In this document: positions 51,028 through 62,100 of the stretch, in pieces
Layout: each line of letters begins with the position of its first letter
How positions within the stretch are numbered: the first letter of the stretch is position 1
Notes under the pieces: generated by a model
The model's input: the letters and a program-made list of their open reading frames with translations, nothing else
Database searches by the model: none
What the model was told of the DNA's origin: nothing
NCBI RefSeq assembly: GCF_004341385.1
Contig: NZ_SLXE01000006.1
Span: forward strand, 1 to 64,000
Reading direction: 5' to 3'
Source of the DNA: Uruburuella suis
GTDB taxonomy: Bacteria > Pseudomonadota > Gammaproteobacteria > Burkholderiales > Neisseriaceae
Length of the DNA: 64,000 nt
Translations under genes and position numbers: made by a program

Positions 51028-51309
51028 TTACAATTCAGGGTTTTTACGCCACAAAACCAAGAGCTTGCCGATGTGTTGCACCAATTGCGCATCCACGGCA
51101 TCGCACAAGGCTTGGCACATTTCCACGCGCTCGGCGCGGTCGTCGCCCAGCACGCGCACTTTAATCAGCTCGTGGGCGGTGAGGGCGGCATCGGTTTCTT
51201 TAATCACTGAATCGGTGAGGCCGTGTTGGCCGATCATTACCACCGGGCTTAAATGGTGGGCGCGGGCTTTAAGCGCCAGCAAGTCTTTGGTGCTGAGGGT
51301 GTCGGTCAT
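51028..51309 (-). CDS. yhbY: Ribosome assembly RNA-binding protein YhbY
   Basis: 93 residues, single CRM domain. Binds the precursor of the 50S subunit. Seen: LKARAHHLSPVVMIGQHGLTDSVIKETDAAL, ELIKVRVLG and the GKLLVLWRKNPE end. Divergent from rlmE by about 110 bases; the yhbY/rlmE/ftsH arrangement is conserved in many proteobacteria. Confidence 0.95.
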   Translation of the reverse strand: MTDTLSTKDLLALKARAHHLSPVVMIGQHGLTDSVIKETDAALTAHELIKVRVLGDDRAERVEMCQALCDAVDAQLVQHIGKLLVLWRKNPEL

Positions 51310-51418
51310 GATATTTGCTGCTGTGTGTAAAGATTAAAGGCGCATTCTACGCGAATTGCCGCCGCGCGTGGAGAAAATAACGTACAATAACACCTTTGTT
51401 TCAACGGCATGATTATCT

Positions 51419-52039
51419 ATGGCGGTGCGTTCCAAATCTTCCAAAGCCTGGCTCAACGAGCATGTTAACGACCATTATGTGCATCAGGCGCAAAAAGACG
51501 GTTATCGTGCGCGCGCGGCTTACAAGCTTTTGGAAATCAACGAGAAAGACAAATTAATCAAGCCCGGCACGGTGTTGGCCGATTTGGGCAGCGCACCTGG
51601 CAGCTGGTCGCAAGTGGCGGCGCAATTGGCCGGCGGGAGCGGGCGCGTGTTTGCGCTGGATATCCTGCCGATGGATGAAATCGCCGGTGTGTCGTTTATT
51701 CAGGGCGATTTTCGGGCAGAGGGCGTGTTGGCCGAGTTTGAATCTTTGCTCGGGCAGCGCGCTTTGGACCTTGTAATTTGCGATATGGCCCCCAATATGT
51801 CGGGCAATGCCGTAACCGATCAGGCGCGCAGCTTTTATTTGTGCGAATTGGCGCTGGATTTTGCCGCAGCGCATCTCAAAAGCGGCGGCAGCTTTTTAGT
51901 GAAAGTGTTTCAAGGCGCGGGCTATCAGGAATATATGGCCGCTATGCGCGAAGTGTTTGGCGTGGTGCAAACCCGCAAGCCCGAAGCCTCCCGCAATCGT
52001 TCCAGTGAGGTTTATTTATTGGGCAAAAATAAACGCTGA
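51419..52039 (+). CDS. rlmE: 23S rRNA 2'-O-methyltransferase RlmE (FtsJ)
   Basis: 206 residues. Methylates U2552 of 23S rRNA in the 50S subunit. Family blocks: SSKAWLNEHVNDHYVHQAQKDGYRARAAYKL, SAM motif VLADLGSAPGSWSQVAA, CDMAPNMSG and LVKVFQGAGYQEY, giving the Lys-Asp-Lys-Glu catalytic set with Glu in RNRSSEVYLL. Upstream of ftsH by 66 bases, same strand. Confidence 0.96.
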   Translation: MAVRSKSSKAWLNEHVNDHYVHQAQKDGYRARAAYKLLEINEKDKLIKPGTVLADLGSAPGSWSQVAAQLAGGSGRVFALDILPMDEIAGVSFIQGDFRAEGVLAEFESLLGQRALDLVICDMAPNMSGNAVTDQARSFYLCELALDFAAAHLKSGGSFLVKVFQGAGYQEYMAAMREVFGVVQTRKPEASRNRSSEVYLLGKNKR

Positions 52040-52105
52040 CAATGCCGACAGCCTGATTTACAATCCGTTTTTTCTTTTCTACCCTTTGTATTGGAGCCTG
52101 TTTCA

Positions 52106-54160
<2,055 letters not shown>

Positions 54161-54173
54161 GCTGTTTTTCTGC

Positions 54174-54200
54174 AACGGCAGCCGCAAGGCTGCCGTTTTT
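54174..54200 (+). terminator. ftsH intrinsic terminator
   Basis: AACGGCAGCC (54174-54183) and GGCTGCCGTT (54188-54197) with a GCAA tetraloop, ending in TTTTT. A classical terminator independent of uptake sequences; a degenerate uptake pair follows at 54204-54241. Confidence 0.9.
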
Positions 54201-54259
54201 GCGCAAGGCCGTCTGAAAGCATAGCAAGCTTTTCAGACGGCTTGAGGCCTTGCAAAACA

Positions 54260-54450
54260 CCCCTTCCGTCGCTCCTGCGCAGGCAGGAGCCCAGCCTGAA
54301 GCGCAGCTTCAGTAGTCGGTCAGGTAGTAGCCATCAAAATATTAGAAATCAAGTATTTGATTTTATAATAAGTTTTTCATTTTCAGAAAAGTGTGAGAAA
54401 AGCAAAGCGCTGCTTTGCACTGGGCACCCGCCTGCGCGGGTGCGACAAAT
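54260..54450. repeat. Element with ~27-base inverted ends between ftsH and folP
   Basis: GTCGCTCCTGCGCAGGCAGG at about 54268 is matched, inverted, by CCCGCCTGCGCGGGTGCGAC ending at about 54446. Between lie AT-rich bases with no frame. Each end is itself a palindrome. Probably a short non-coding repeat; other copies are not in this window. It fills most of the 356-base gap. Confidence 0.55.
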
Positions 54451-54516
54451 ATCTGGTTTTTCAAAGGTCTCGGCCTTTATAATGCCTGTCGATCAGATTC
54501 AACCCAAGGACAAATC

Positions 54517-55374
54517 ATGGCAACCTGCCAATGGCAATGCGGCCGCTTCACGCTGGATTTGAGCGCACCGAAAATCATGGGCATCGTCAACATCACGCCC
54601 GATTCATTTTCAGACGGCGGCACTTATTCGGCCAGTGTTCAGACGGCCTTAGCACATGCGGAAGCCTTGCTGGAAAGCGGGGCGGATATTCTCGATATCG
54701 GCGGCGAATCCACGCGCCCGGGCGCGGCTGCGGTGTCGGCGCAAGAAGAATGGGCGCGTGTGCAGCCGGTGCTGGAAGAGTTGGTGAAATGGCAAGTGCC
54801 GATCAGCCTCGACACACGGCGCACGGCAGTGATGCAGCAGGCACTGGCACATGGCTATGCCGACATAATCAACGATGTGTCGGCGCTAAGCGATGAGGGC
54901 GCTATCGGGCTGCTGGCGCAACAGGCGCACACCGGCATTTGCCTGATGCATATGCAGGGCATGCCCGAAACCATGCAGCAGAGTCCAAGCTATCAAGATG
55001 TGGCAGAAGAAGTGTTGCGTTATCTCAACGAGCGGGTGGCGGCCTGCGAAGCGGCAGGCATTGCGCGCGCGCGGCTGGTGCTCGACCCGGGCTTTGGCTT
55101 CGGTAAAACGCTGCCGCACAATATTGCGCTGATGCAGCATTTGGGCAGCTTGCTGCGCGGCAGCGGCCTGCCGCTGCTTATCGGCGTGTCGCGCAAGCGC
55201 ATGATAGGCGATTTAAGCGGCGAACAAGATGCGGCTGCGCGCGTGCACGGCAGCGTGGCTGCGGCGCTGGCGGCGGTGGCGCGCGGTGCGCAAATCGTGC
55301 GTGTGCACGATGTGAAAGCCACTGCCGATGCGCTGAAAGTGTGGCAGGCCGTGGGTGTGTTTGAGGCCGTCTGA
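54517..55374 (+). CDS. folP: Dihydropteroate synthase
   Basis: 285 residues. Condenses p-aminobenzoate with dihydropterin pyrophosphate in folate synthesis; the sulfonamide target. Seen: MGIVNITPDSFSDGG (substrate loop 1), GADILDIGGESTRPGA, SLDTRR, NDVSAL, LMHMQG, LDPGFGFGKT, GVSRKRM and RVHDV. ATG 54517 has AAGGA 6 bases upstream. Uptake-like sequences lie in the gene near 54610 and 54646, and the stop codon is part of an uptake sequence (GAG GCC GTC TGA). Confidence 0.97.
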   Translation: MATCQWQCGRFTLDLSAPKIMGIVNITPDSFSDGGTYSASVQTALAHAEALLESGADILDIGGESTRPGAAAVSAQEEWARVQPVLEELVKWQVPISLDTRRTAVMQQALAHGYADIINDVSALSDEGAIGLLAQQAHTGICLMHMQGMPETMQQSPSYQDVAEEVLRYLNERVAACEAAGIARARLVLDPGFGFGKTLPHNIALMQHLGSLLRGSGLPLLIGVSRKRMIGDLSGEQDAAARVHGSVAAALAAVARGAQIVRVHDVKATADALKVWQAVGVFEAV

Positions 55375-55557
55375 AAGCGGGCATACCGTTTGTTGGATTA
55401 AGCGGCCTGAAATCGCAAACTTATGCCGAAAAATAGTTTATACATGACAATGGCAAATTGCGGCCAACCTTGGCCGCACGACCGAAAAACCTTGTAAACC
55501 GCTGGCTCGTGCAGCCTTGCTGCTTTACAATGTAAACCAAGTTTGAATGGAGCAGAT

Positions 55558-56901
55558 ATGGCAAAAAAATATTTTGGCACCGATGGTGTGCGCGGCGAAG
55601 TCGGCCAATTTCCGATTACCCCTGATTTCGTGTTGAAGCTGGGCTATGCGGCCGGCCAAGTGCTGGTGCAGCATGATGACGAACACCGGCCGACTGTGTT
55701 AATCGGCAAAGACACGCGCATTTCAGGCTATATGCTCGAAGCCGCGCTGGTGGCGGGTTTTACCGCAGCCGGCGTCAACGTGATTCAAACCGGCCCGCTG
55801 CCCACGCCGGGCGTGGCCTATCTCACCCGCGCGCTGCGTTTGGCCGCCGGGGTGATGATTTCTGCTTCACACAATGTGTATTCCGATAACGGCATCAAAT
55901 TTTTTGCCGAAGGCGGCGTGAAATTGAGCGATGCCATCGAGCTGGAAATCGAAGCCAAATTGGCCGAAGAAATGCAAACCCAGCCTTCTTCACACTTAGG
56001 CCGCGCCCGCCGCATCAATGGCGCGGACGACCGCTATATCGAATTTTGCAAATCCACTTTCCCCGGCCATCTCGATTTGCGCGGCCTCAAATTGGTGGTG
56101 GATACCGCCAACGGCGCGGGCTATCATGTGGCACCGAAAGTGTTTCACGAATTGGGTGCGCATGTGGTGGCTATCGGCGCCGAGCCCAATGGCTACAACA
56201 TCAATGAAAAAGTGGGCGCCACCCACCCGAAAGCCTTGCAGGCTGCTGTGTTGCAAAATGAAGCCGATTACGGCATCGCGCTTGACGGTGATGGCGACCG
56301 CCTGATGATGGTGGATAAACACGGCAAGGTTTACGATGGCGACAGCCTGATTTATGTGATTGCCAAAGCGCGCGCCAAAGAGGGCGTGGCCATCGGCGGC
56401 GTGGTGGGCACGGTGATGACCAATATGGCGATGGAATTGGCCTTGCAAGAGCAGGGCGTGGCTTTTTGCCGCGCCAAAGTGGGCGACCGCTATGTGCTCG
56501 AGCAGCTGCATCAGCGCGGTTGGCTGATCGGCGGCGAAGCCAGCGGCCATATTTTGTGTATGGATAAACACAACACGGGTGACGGCATTATCTCGGCTTT
56601 GCAGGTGCTGGCCGCCCTGCGCACGCTCAAGCAGGATTTGGCCACGGTGTGCGCCGATTGGCAGCCTTATCCGCAAACCATGATTAATGTGCGCATCCAA
56701 AAAGGCCAAGATTGGCAAAGCGTTTCCAAAGAAGCGCTGGCTGCGGTCGAAAAAGAGCTGGAAGGCAAAGGGCGCGTGGTGCTGCGCGCATCGGGCACCG
56801 AGCCTGTGGTGCGGGTGATGGTGGAAGCGCGCCAGACCGATTGGGCGCAGCAAGGCGCCGAGCGCATTGCGGCGGCCATCACCGGCGGAACGGCCAAATA
56901 G
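55558..56901 (+). CDS. glmM: Phosphoglucosamine mutase
   Basis: 447 residues. Converts glucosamine-6-phosphate to glucosamine-1-phosphate for peptidoglycan and lipid A. FGTDGVRGE at the start, active phosphoserine loop MISASHN (Ser about 101), metal site DGDGDR, and the substrate loop GGEASGH. The C-terminal phosphate-binding RASGTEPVVRVMVE is intact. GGAG lies 5 bases before ATG 55558. The folP-glmM neighbourhood is conserved. Confidence 0.97.
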   Translation: MAKKYFGTDGVRGEVGQFPITPDFVLKLGYAAGQVLVQHDDEHRPTVLIGKDTRISGYMLEAALVAGFTAAGVNVIQTGPLPTPGVAYLTRALRLAAGVMISASHNVYSDNGIKFFAEGGVKLSDAIELEIEAKLAEEMQTQPSSHLGRARRINGADDRYIEFCKSTFPGHLDLRGLKLVVDTANGAGYHVAPKVFHELGAHVVAIGAEPNGYNINEKVGATHPKALQAAVLQNEADYGIALDGDGDRLMMVDKHGKVYDGDSLIYVIAKARAKEGVAIGGVVGTVMTNMAMELALQEQGVAFCRAKVGDRYVLEQLHQRGWLIGGEASGHILCMDKHNTGDGIISALQVLAALRTLKQDLATVCADWQPYPQTMINVRIQKGQDWQSVSKEALAAVEKELEGKGRVVLRASGTEPVVRVMVEARQTDWAQQGAERIAAAITGGTAK

Positions 56902-56934
56902 TTTCAGACGGCCTATGTCGAGGCCGTCTGAAAC
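56901..56934. terminator. Uptake-sequence pair after glmM
   Basis: GTTTCAGACGGCCT (56901-56914) and its complement (56921-56934) with a 6-base loop, starting at the last base of the glmM stop codon. Confidence 0.65.
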
Positions 56935-56992
56935 CGATTCATACAACCAATTCATACAATCATAAGTTGAAATAATTCAGGAACAAGCCTTT

Positions 56993-57685
56993 ATGCTGTC
57001 GCTGTTAGAAGCATTCTTCACTCAATACGGGTATGCCGCGGTTTTCTTCGTGCTGGTGGCTTGCGGCTTCGGCGTGCCGATTCCTGAAGACGTTACTTTG
57101 GTAGCCGGCGGGGTGATTTCCGGCCTGGGCTATGCCAATGTGCACATTATGGTGGCGGTGGGCATGCTGGGCGTGCTGGTGGGCGACGGGTTGATGTTTA
57201 CCGCCGGGCGCGTGTTTGGCCACCGCATTTTGAAAGCCCGCTTTGTGGCGCGGGTGATGACGCCCAAGCGCTATGCGCAAGTGCAGGAAAAATTTGATAA
57301 ATACGGCAACCGCGTGTTGTTTGTGGCTCGCTTTCTGCCCGGCTTGCGCACGCCGATTTTCATCACGGCCGGCATCAGCCGCAAAGTGTCTTATCTGCGC
57401 TTTTTGATGATGGACGGCCTGGCGGCGCTGATTTCCGTGCCGGTGTGGGTGTATTTGGGCGCTTATGGCGCGGAAAACACCGATTGGCTGATGCAGAAAA
57501 TCCACCAGTTTCAATACGGCCTGTTTGTGCTGATCGGCATTGGCGCGGCGGTGTTGGGCTATTTTTGGTGGAAAAAGCGCCAGCGTTTGCGCTTTTACCG
57601 CGAGCATCTGCGCGAATTGCGGGCTCAGCGCAAGGCAAAAAAAGCGGTGCGCAAAGCCGCTGAAAAATCAGCTGCCAACAAATAG
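56993..57685 (+). CDS. DedA/VTT-family membrane protein
   Basis: 230 residues, about five hydrophobic segments. DedA proteins act in lipid (C55-P or phospholipid) flipping. Seen: the FGVPIPEDVTLVAGG block with its acidic residue, and the family motif FVARFLPGLRTPIFITAGISRKVSYLRF with the essential arginines. The last 45 residues are very basic (RLRFYREHLRELRAQRKAKKAVRKAAEKS), cytoplasmic. Monocistronic. Confidence 0.9.
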   Translation: MLSLLEAFFTQYGYAAVFFVLVACGFGVPIPEDVTLVAGGVISGLGYANVHIMVAVGMLGVLVGDGLMFTAGRVFGHRILKARFVARVMTPKRYAQVQEKFDKYGNRVLFVARFLPGLRTPIFITAGISRKVSYLRFLMMDGLAALISVPVWVYLGAYGAENTDWLMQKIHQFQYGLFVLIGIGAAVLGYFWWKKRQRLRFYREHLRELRAQRKAKKAVRKAAEKSAANK

Positions 57686-57710
57686 GTTTTCAGTGTTATG
57701 CAAAGGTTTT

Positions 57711-57746
57711 CAGGCCGTCTGAAAACCTTTTTGGTTTCAGACGGCA
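57711..57746. terminator. Mixed-type uptake-sequence hairpin after the DedA gene
   Basis: The left arm is an AG form (AGGCCGTCTGAAA from 57712) and the right arm TTTCAGACGGCAT is the AT form, so the outermost base pair is broken. Confidence 0.6.
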
Positions 57747-57864
57747 TCGGATAACTTATGGATGATGCTGCGTTTCTTTAGAAAAAACTACCGCTGCCAG
57801 TTACCGAGAAGACCCTTGCGCCAAATGGCTGAATACATTAACCGAACCCGATAGAGGCAAAACC

Positions 57865-58833
57865 ATGACCGAAAAAATCTATGGCGATGGCGCATTCCGC
57901 CGCGAATCGCTGCAAGGCTCCACCATTGAAAACACTTATGCCGGCGCATTGTCGTTTATGCGCCGCCGCTACACACGCGATTTGAGCGAAGCGGATGTGG
58001 TGGTGTCGGGCGTGCCGCTCGATTTGGCCACCACTTTCCGCCCCGGTGCGCGCCTGGGGCCGGCGGCGATTCGCGCTGCCAGCGTGCAGCTGGCCGAATT
58101 GAATCTTTTCCCGTGGGGCTTTGATCCGTTTGACGATTTGGCGGTGATCGACTACGGCGATTGTTGGTTTGACGCGCACCAACCGTGGACCATACGCGAA
58201 ACCATCAAGCAGCACGCGCTGGACATCATTCAAAACAGCCATGCCAAAATGCTCACCTTCGGCGGCGACCATTTCATCACCTATCCGCTGTTGCAGGCGC
58301 ATGCCGAAAAATACGGCAAACCTTTGAGCCTCTTGCATTTTGACGCCCATTGCGACACTTGGCCCGATGATGCGCCCGAATCGCTCAACCACGGCACCAT
58401 GTTTTACAAAGCGATTAAAGACGGCCTGATCAACCCCGCCACCTCGGCACAAGTGGGCATCCGCACTTGGAACAGCGATTTTATGGGCATGAACATGCTA
58501 TTTGCGCCGTGGGTGAATGAAAATGGTGTGGAAGCCACCGTGAAGCGCATTTATGAAATCATCGGCGATAATCCGGTTTATCTGACGTTTGACATTGATT
58601 GCCTCGATCCCGCGTTTGCGCCGGGCACCGGCACGCCCGTGCCCGGCGGCCTCAATTCGCACACCGCGCTGGGCATTATCCGCAGCTTGGGCGATTTGAA
58701 TATCGTGGGCATGGATGTGGTGGAAGTGTCGCCCGCTTACGACAATGCTGAAATCACCGCCATCGCCGCGGCGCATGTGGCCGCCGATATGCTGTGCCTG
58801 ATGCGCAATAAAAAAGTGGCCGGCAAGCTTTAA
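57865..58833 (+). CDS. speB: Agmatinase (ureohydrolase)
   Basis: 322 residues. Hydrolyses agmatine to putrescine and urea using two Mn ions. Metal-binding motifs: GGDHFITYP, HFDAHCDTW and TFDIDCLDPAFAPGTGTP. The general length and the N-terminal TTFRPGARLGPAAIRAAS fit agmatinase better than arginase, but related guanidino-acid hydrolases share these motifs. No speA is adjacent. Confidence 0.88.
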   Translation: MTEKIYGDGAFRRESLQGSTIENTYAGALSFMRRRYTRDLSEADVVVSGVPLDLATTFRPGARLGPAAIRAASVQLAELNLFPWGFDPFDDLAVIDYGDCWFDAHQPWTIRETIKQHALDIIQNSHAKMLTFGGDHFITYPLLQAHAEKYGKPLSLLHFDAHCDTWPDDAPESLNHGTMFYKAIKDGLINPATSAQVGIRTWNSDFMGMNMLFAPWVNENGVEATVKRIYEIIGDNPVYLTFDIDCLDPAFAPGTGTPVPGGLNSHTALGIIRSLGDLNIVGMDVVEVSPAYDNAEITAIAAAHVAADMLCLMRNKKVAGKL

Positions 58834-58837
58834 TGTT

Positions 58838-58875
58838 AATCAGGCCGTCTGAACCTTTTTCAGACGGCCTGATTG
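58838..58875. terminator. speB terminator, uptake-sequence hairpin
   Basis: AATCAGGCCGTCTGAA and its complement flank a short CCTTT loop within 58838-58875; just after the speB stop and before ansA. Confidence 0.7.
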
Positions 58876-58899
58876 GTATTGTGCAAGGCAGAGAAAAAC

Positions 58900-59901
58900 A
58901 TGACCCGCAAACAACGCATTTTCGTGCTCTACACCGGCGGCACCATCGGCATGAGCCAAAGCAGCCAAGGCCTGCGCCCCGATGTGGCGCTGGTCGGCAA
59001 AGCTTTGCAGCCCTTTTCAGACGGCCTTCAATTCGATTGGCATGTGTGCACACCTTTAATTGATTCATCGGCGCTCACCCTGCAAAACTGGTGCGACTGG
59101 TTGGCGCTTTTGGTGGAAAAAATCCCGCACTACGATGGTGTGCTGGTGCTGCACGGCACCGACACCTTGGCCTACAGCGCCAATCTGCTGGCGCTGGCTT
59201 TGCAAGGCTTGGATAAGCCCGTGGTGCTTACCGGCGCACAATGGCCGTTTGACAGCGAGGGCAGCGATGCGCCGCTGAATCTGGCCACCGCTGTGGCCGC
59301 ATTCAGCCTGCCGGGCTTGCGCGAAGTGGTGCTGGCTTTTAACGGCAAACTTTTCCCCGCCGTGGGCAGCAGCAAAATCAGCACCGAAGCCGCCGAAGGC
59401 TTCGGCAACGCCCATTTCGGCTCGCTTGGCGCATGGTCGGCGGCGCAAGGCTGGCAGCCGCAGCCTGAATTTGCGCCGCCACCCGCTGCGGATAAGGCCG
59501 CTTTGCACGCGCTGCCGCTTGGTTCACAAGCCAAAGTGTTGTGTCACACGCTTATTCCCGGTTTTTCAAGCGAAGCCGTGGCGGCGAGCCTGCAGCACAC
59601 ACCGGCGCGCGCCGTGGTGCTGCAAAGCTACGGCCACGGCAATGCGCCGGCCGATGGCGCGTTTATCGAAGCCGTGCAAGCCTTCACCGCGTGCGGCGGC
59701 TTGCTGCTCAACATCAGCCAAGTGCCGCAAGGCCGCGCCGCCGCCGTGTATGCCCAAGGCGATGCGCTGCGGCAGGCCGGCGTGATCAACGGCGGCAAAG
59801 CCAACTTGGAAACCGCCACCGCGCTGCTCACCTTGGCCGTGTCGGGCGGCTGGAATGCCAGCCGGGTGCAGCAGCAATTGCAGGCGCTGAAATTGTGTTA
59901 A
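58900..59901 (+). CDS. ansA: Type I (cytoplasmic) L-asparaginase
   Basis: 333 residues. Hydrolyses asparagine to aspartate and ammonia. Catalytic motifs: YTGGTIGM near the N-terminus (nucleophilic Thr) and VLHGTDTLAYSA. No signal peptide, so cytoplasmic. ATG 58900 gives MTRKQRIFVLYTGG; the upstream 9 codons are discarded. An in-frame uptake sequence encodes FSDGLQ near 59014-59027. Several members are asparaginase or glutaminase; asparaginase I is favoured. Confidence 0.92.
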   Translation: MTRKQRIFVLYTGGTIGMSQSSQGLRPDVALVGKALQPFSDGLQFDWHVCTPLIDSSALTLQNWCDWLALLVEKIPHYDGVLVLHGTDTLAYSANLLALALQGLDKPVVLTGAQWPFDSEGSDAPLNLATAVAAFSLPGLREVVLAFNGKLFPAVGSSKISTEAAEGFGNAHFGSLGAWSAAQGWQPQPEFAPPPAADKAALHALPLGSQAKVLCHTLIPGFSSEAVAASLQHTPARAVVLQSYGHGNAPADGAFIEAVQAFTACGGLLLNISQVPQGRAAAVYAQGDALRQAGVINGGKANLETATALLTLAVSGGWNASRVQQQLQALKLC

Positions 59902-60250
59902 CGCCGCTGAATGGTTTTACCGGTTTGTATGGATAGAATCGATAGAATAGGCCGTCTGAAAAAGTGTTCAGACGGCCTTTGCCAAACTCAAGCCTGTTTT
60001 CATGCTCACGCAAGCGGGTAGGTTGGGTTGAAAACCCAACAAATCCACAAGCCGTTTGGAACGTTGGGTTTATCAACCCAACCTACGCCGTTGCAAAATG
60101 CAGTTTTGTGTCACTTTTTCTTGCATTTCACTATATATTAACGTAGCTAAATGGTTTTGCCGGTGTGCATGGATAGAATTGATAGAATAGGCCGTCTGAA
60201 AAAATGTTCAGACGGCCTTTTTGTATGGTTGTTGCACCATCTTGCGGCGG
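59902..60250. repeat. Duplicated ~73-base block flanking a GTTGGGTT repeat
   Basis: A block containing GGATAGAAT-GATAGAATAGGCCGTCTGAAAAA and its hairpin occurs at about 59908-59979 and, diverged, at 60146-60219. Between them is a 69-base inverted repeat (60018-60086) of the widespread GTAGGTTGGGTTGAAAACCC type, and a TTTCACTATATA remnant of R2. No gene in this 349-base gap. Confidence 0.7.
60189..60218. terminator. cbpA-cbpM operon terminator side hairpin
   Basis: Uptake-sequence arms 60189-60200 and 60207-60218, followed by TTTTTG on the plus strand; about 30 bases past the cbpM stop on the minus strand. A sister hairpin is at 59949-59978, serving ansA. Confidence 0.6.
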
Positions 60251-60517
60251 TTAATTATGCAGCTTGCGCAATTCTTCCAATTCGTCCAGCAGCTCTAAAA
60301 TCAGCGCGGCGGCGGCGGCGCTGGCGTCGAAATCGCGGTGCAGGCGGCGGGCGCGGCGTACGCGGGCGAGTTGGTAGCCGCTGAAGGTGGCCAAATGCGG
60401 CTCGCCGCTGATGCTGATGGCGTTTTCTTCAATCAGGCTCACCACCCATTGGCGGTCGTTGTCGCAAGCGTGCACCAGCTCTTCAAAGCTCAATTGCACA
60501 TCGTATTCTTGGTTCAT
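60251..60517 (-). CDS. cbpM: Chaperone modulatory protein CbpM
   Basis: 88 residues. CbpM binds and inhibits the J-domain protein CbpA. The sequence shows the MerR-like N-terminal pattern (LSFEELVHACDNDRQWVVSLIEENAI, SGYQLARVRRARRLHRDFDAS) and a Leu-rich C-terminal helix (LILELLDELEELRKL). AAAGGAT precedes ATG 60517. It lies 22 bases downstream of cbpA; the pair is a known operon. Confidence 0.88.
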   Translation of the reverse strand: MNQEYDVQLSFEELVHACDNDRQWVVSLIEENAISISGEPHLATFSGYQLARVRRARRLHRDFDASAAAAALILELLDELEELRKLHN

Positions 60518-60539
60518 GGGCTTATCCTTTCTTTGCGGC

Positions 60540-61502
60540 TCAGCGTTTGCCGGCATAATGTGCGGCCAATTGCTGCCAAGCGGCTTTGTCGGCTTCGCTT
60601 TCGGCTTGGGGCAGCACGATATTGATGTTTAAATATAAATCGCCCGGTGTTTTGGCGGGAATGCCTTTGCCTTTGAGGCGCAGGTTTTGGCCGGGGCGGC
60701 TGCCGGCGGGCAGGGTAACGCCCAAAGTGCCGGCAATGGTGTTGACCTCGATTTTGCCGCCGAGCACGGCTTGCCAGGGCATCACATCGATGCGTTGGTA
60801 AACGTCTTTTTGGTTTTTCACATAAAGATCGGCGCTGTCGTGAAAGCGGATTTTTAAGTATAAATCACCGGGTTGGCCGCCGTTAAAGCCCGGTAGGCCT
60901 TGGCCGGCGAGGCGGATTTGCTGGCCTTCGCCTATGCCTTTGGGGATTTTCACATTCAGCGTTTTGCGCGTGTAGGCCATGCGGCCTTCGGGCGTGAGCG
61001 TGGGCATATCGAGCGAGAGGCTGCGCTCGGCGCCTTGATAGGCGGCGGCTATATCAATGCTTAATTCGGCATGTTGATCGTCGCCCTTTATCGGCCCTTC
61101 GGGCTGGCGGCGCTGCTGGCGGTGGCCGGCTTGGCCGAAGGCGGAGAAAATATCGTCGAAGCGGAAATCGCCGCTGCCGAAAGGCTGGCCGTCGCCGAAG
61201 CGGCCTTCAAAACCTTGGAAATCCTGGTTGCCGTAGAAATCGTGTGCGCCGCCATAGCCGCCTTGCTGCTGCGCCTGCCCGGCAAAGGGGTTGTCCAGCA
61301 TGGCATCGTATTCGGCGCGTTTTTCAGGATCTTTCAGCGTGTTATACGCTTGGTTGATTTCGCTGGTTTTCTCGTCGGCATCTTTATCTTTGCACACATC
61401 GGGGTGATATTGGCGCACCAGCTTGCGGTAGACTTTTTTGATGTCGGCCAGGCTGGCATCGCGGCTCACGCCGAGCACTTCGTAATAATTTTTTTCAGGC
61501 AT
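60540..61502 (-). CDS. cbpA: Curved DNA-binding J-domain protein CbpA
   Basis: 320 residues. DnaJ-like co-chaperone of DnaK, also binds curved DNA in E. coli. N-terminal J domain with HPD in RQYHPDVCKDK, a Gly/Phe/Gln-rich linker (about 70-140), and a C-terminal substrate-binding domain (VKIPKGIGEGQQIRLAGQG, GDLYLKIRF). No zinc-finger cysteines, so CbpA type rather than DnaJ. Expressed with cbpM. Confidence 0.94.
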   Translation of the reverse strand: MPEKNYYEVLGVSRDASLADIKKVYRKLVRQYHPDVCKDKDADEKTSEINQAYNTLKDPEKRAEYDAMLDNPFAGQAQQQGGYGGAHDFYGNQDFQGFEGRFGDGQPFGSGDFRFDDIFSAFGQAGHRQQRRQPEGPIKGDDQHAELSIDIAAAYQGAERSLSLDMPTLTPEGRMAYTRKTLNVKIPKGIGEGQQIRLAGQGLPGFNGGQPGDLYLKIRFHDSADLYVKNQKDVYQRIDVMPWQAVLGGKIEVNTIAGTLGVTLPAGSRPGQNLRLKGKGIPAKTPGDLYLNINIVLPQAESEADKAAWQQLAAHYAGKR

Positions 61503-61567
61503 AAGAGATTCTCCAAAATAAACGGCTCAGCCAAATTGTGCGCCATAAAGCGGCTTTAAAGCAAGTG

Positions 61568-61605
61568 GATAAGGCCGTCTGAAAAACTTTTCAGACGGCC
61601 TTATC
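61568..61605. terminator. ppnP terminator, 17-bp uptake-sequence hairpin
   Basis: Arms 61568-61584 and 61589-61605, loop 4 bases, 3 bases beyond the ppnP stop on the minus strand. Confidence 0.75.
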
Positions 61606-61607
61606 AA

Positions 61608-61889
61608 TTAGGCGTAGGTGCAGAAATAAGCCGTGTCCACCGCCACCTGCAAATGAAATTCCTGATGCGCGGCCACGGTGAAGCGCTCGCCCGCAGCAAA
61701 AGTTTGCCAAGCCGCTTCGCCCGGCAATTTCACCGTGAGCGCGCCGCTGATGATGCTCATGGTTTCAAACTGGCTGGTGCCGAATGTGTATTCACCCGGC
61801 TGCATCACGCCCACGGTGGCGGGCAGCGTGGCGGTTTGCAGCGCGATAGAAGTCACTTTGCCATCGAAATATTGGTTGACTTTCAACAT
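61608..61889 (-). CDS. ppnP: Pyrimidine/purine nucleoside phosphorylase PpnP
   Basis: 93 residues, cupin fold. PpnP (YaiE) phosphorolyses diverse nucleosides. Family patterns: VNQYFDGKVTSIAL, GVMQPGEYTFGTSQFETMSIISGALTVKLP, FAAGERFTVAAHQEFHLQV. The ATG at 61889 is used; the longer frame adds 26 unrelated residues. Monocistronic. Confidence 0.94.
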   Translation of the reverse strand: MLKVNQYFDGKVTSIALQTATLPATVGVMQPGEYTFGTSQFETMSIISGALTVKLPGEAAWQTFAAGERFTVAAHQEFHLQVAVDTAYFCTYA

Positions 61890-62100
61890 GGGTTTGCCTT
61901 TGTACAATAGATGATAAACGGTGATTTTGTGGCGTGGCGGCGGATTTGTAAAGTGTGTCGGCGCCATGCCATTCAGCCCAGTGGTTGCACATGCCGAACA
62001 TGGCTTGATAAAAAGCGTTCAGACGGCCTTTGGGCTTGTGGCGGTGGCAAGAAAACGTTATCCTTCTGCATCTTTCATCTGAATATTGGAAAGCACTGTG

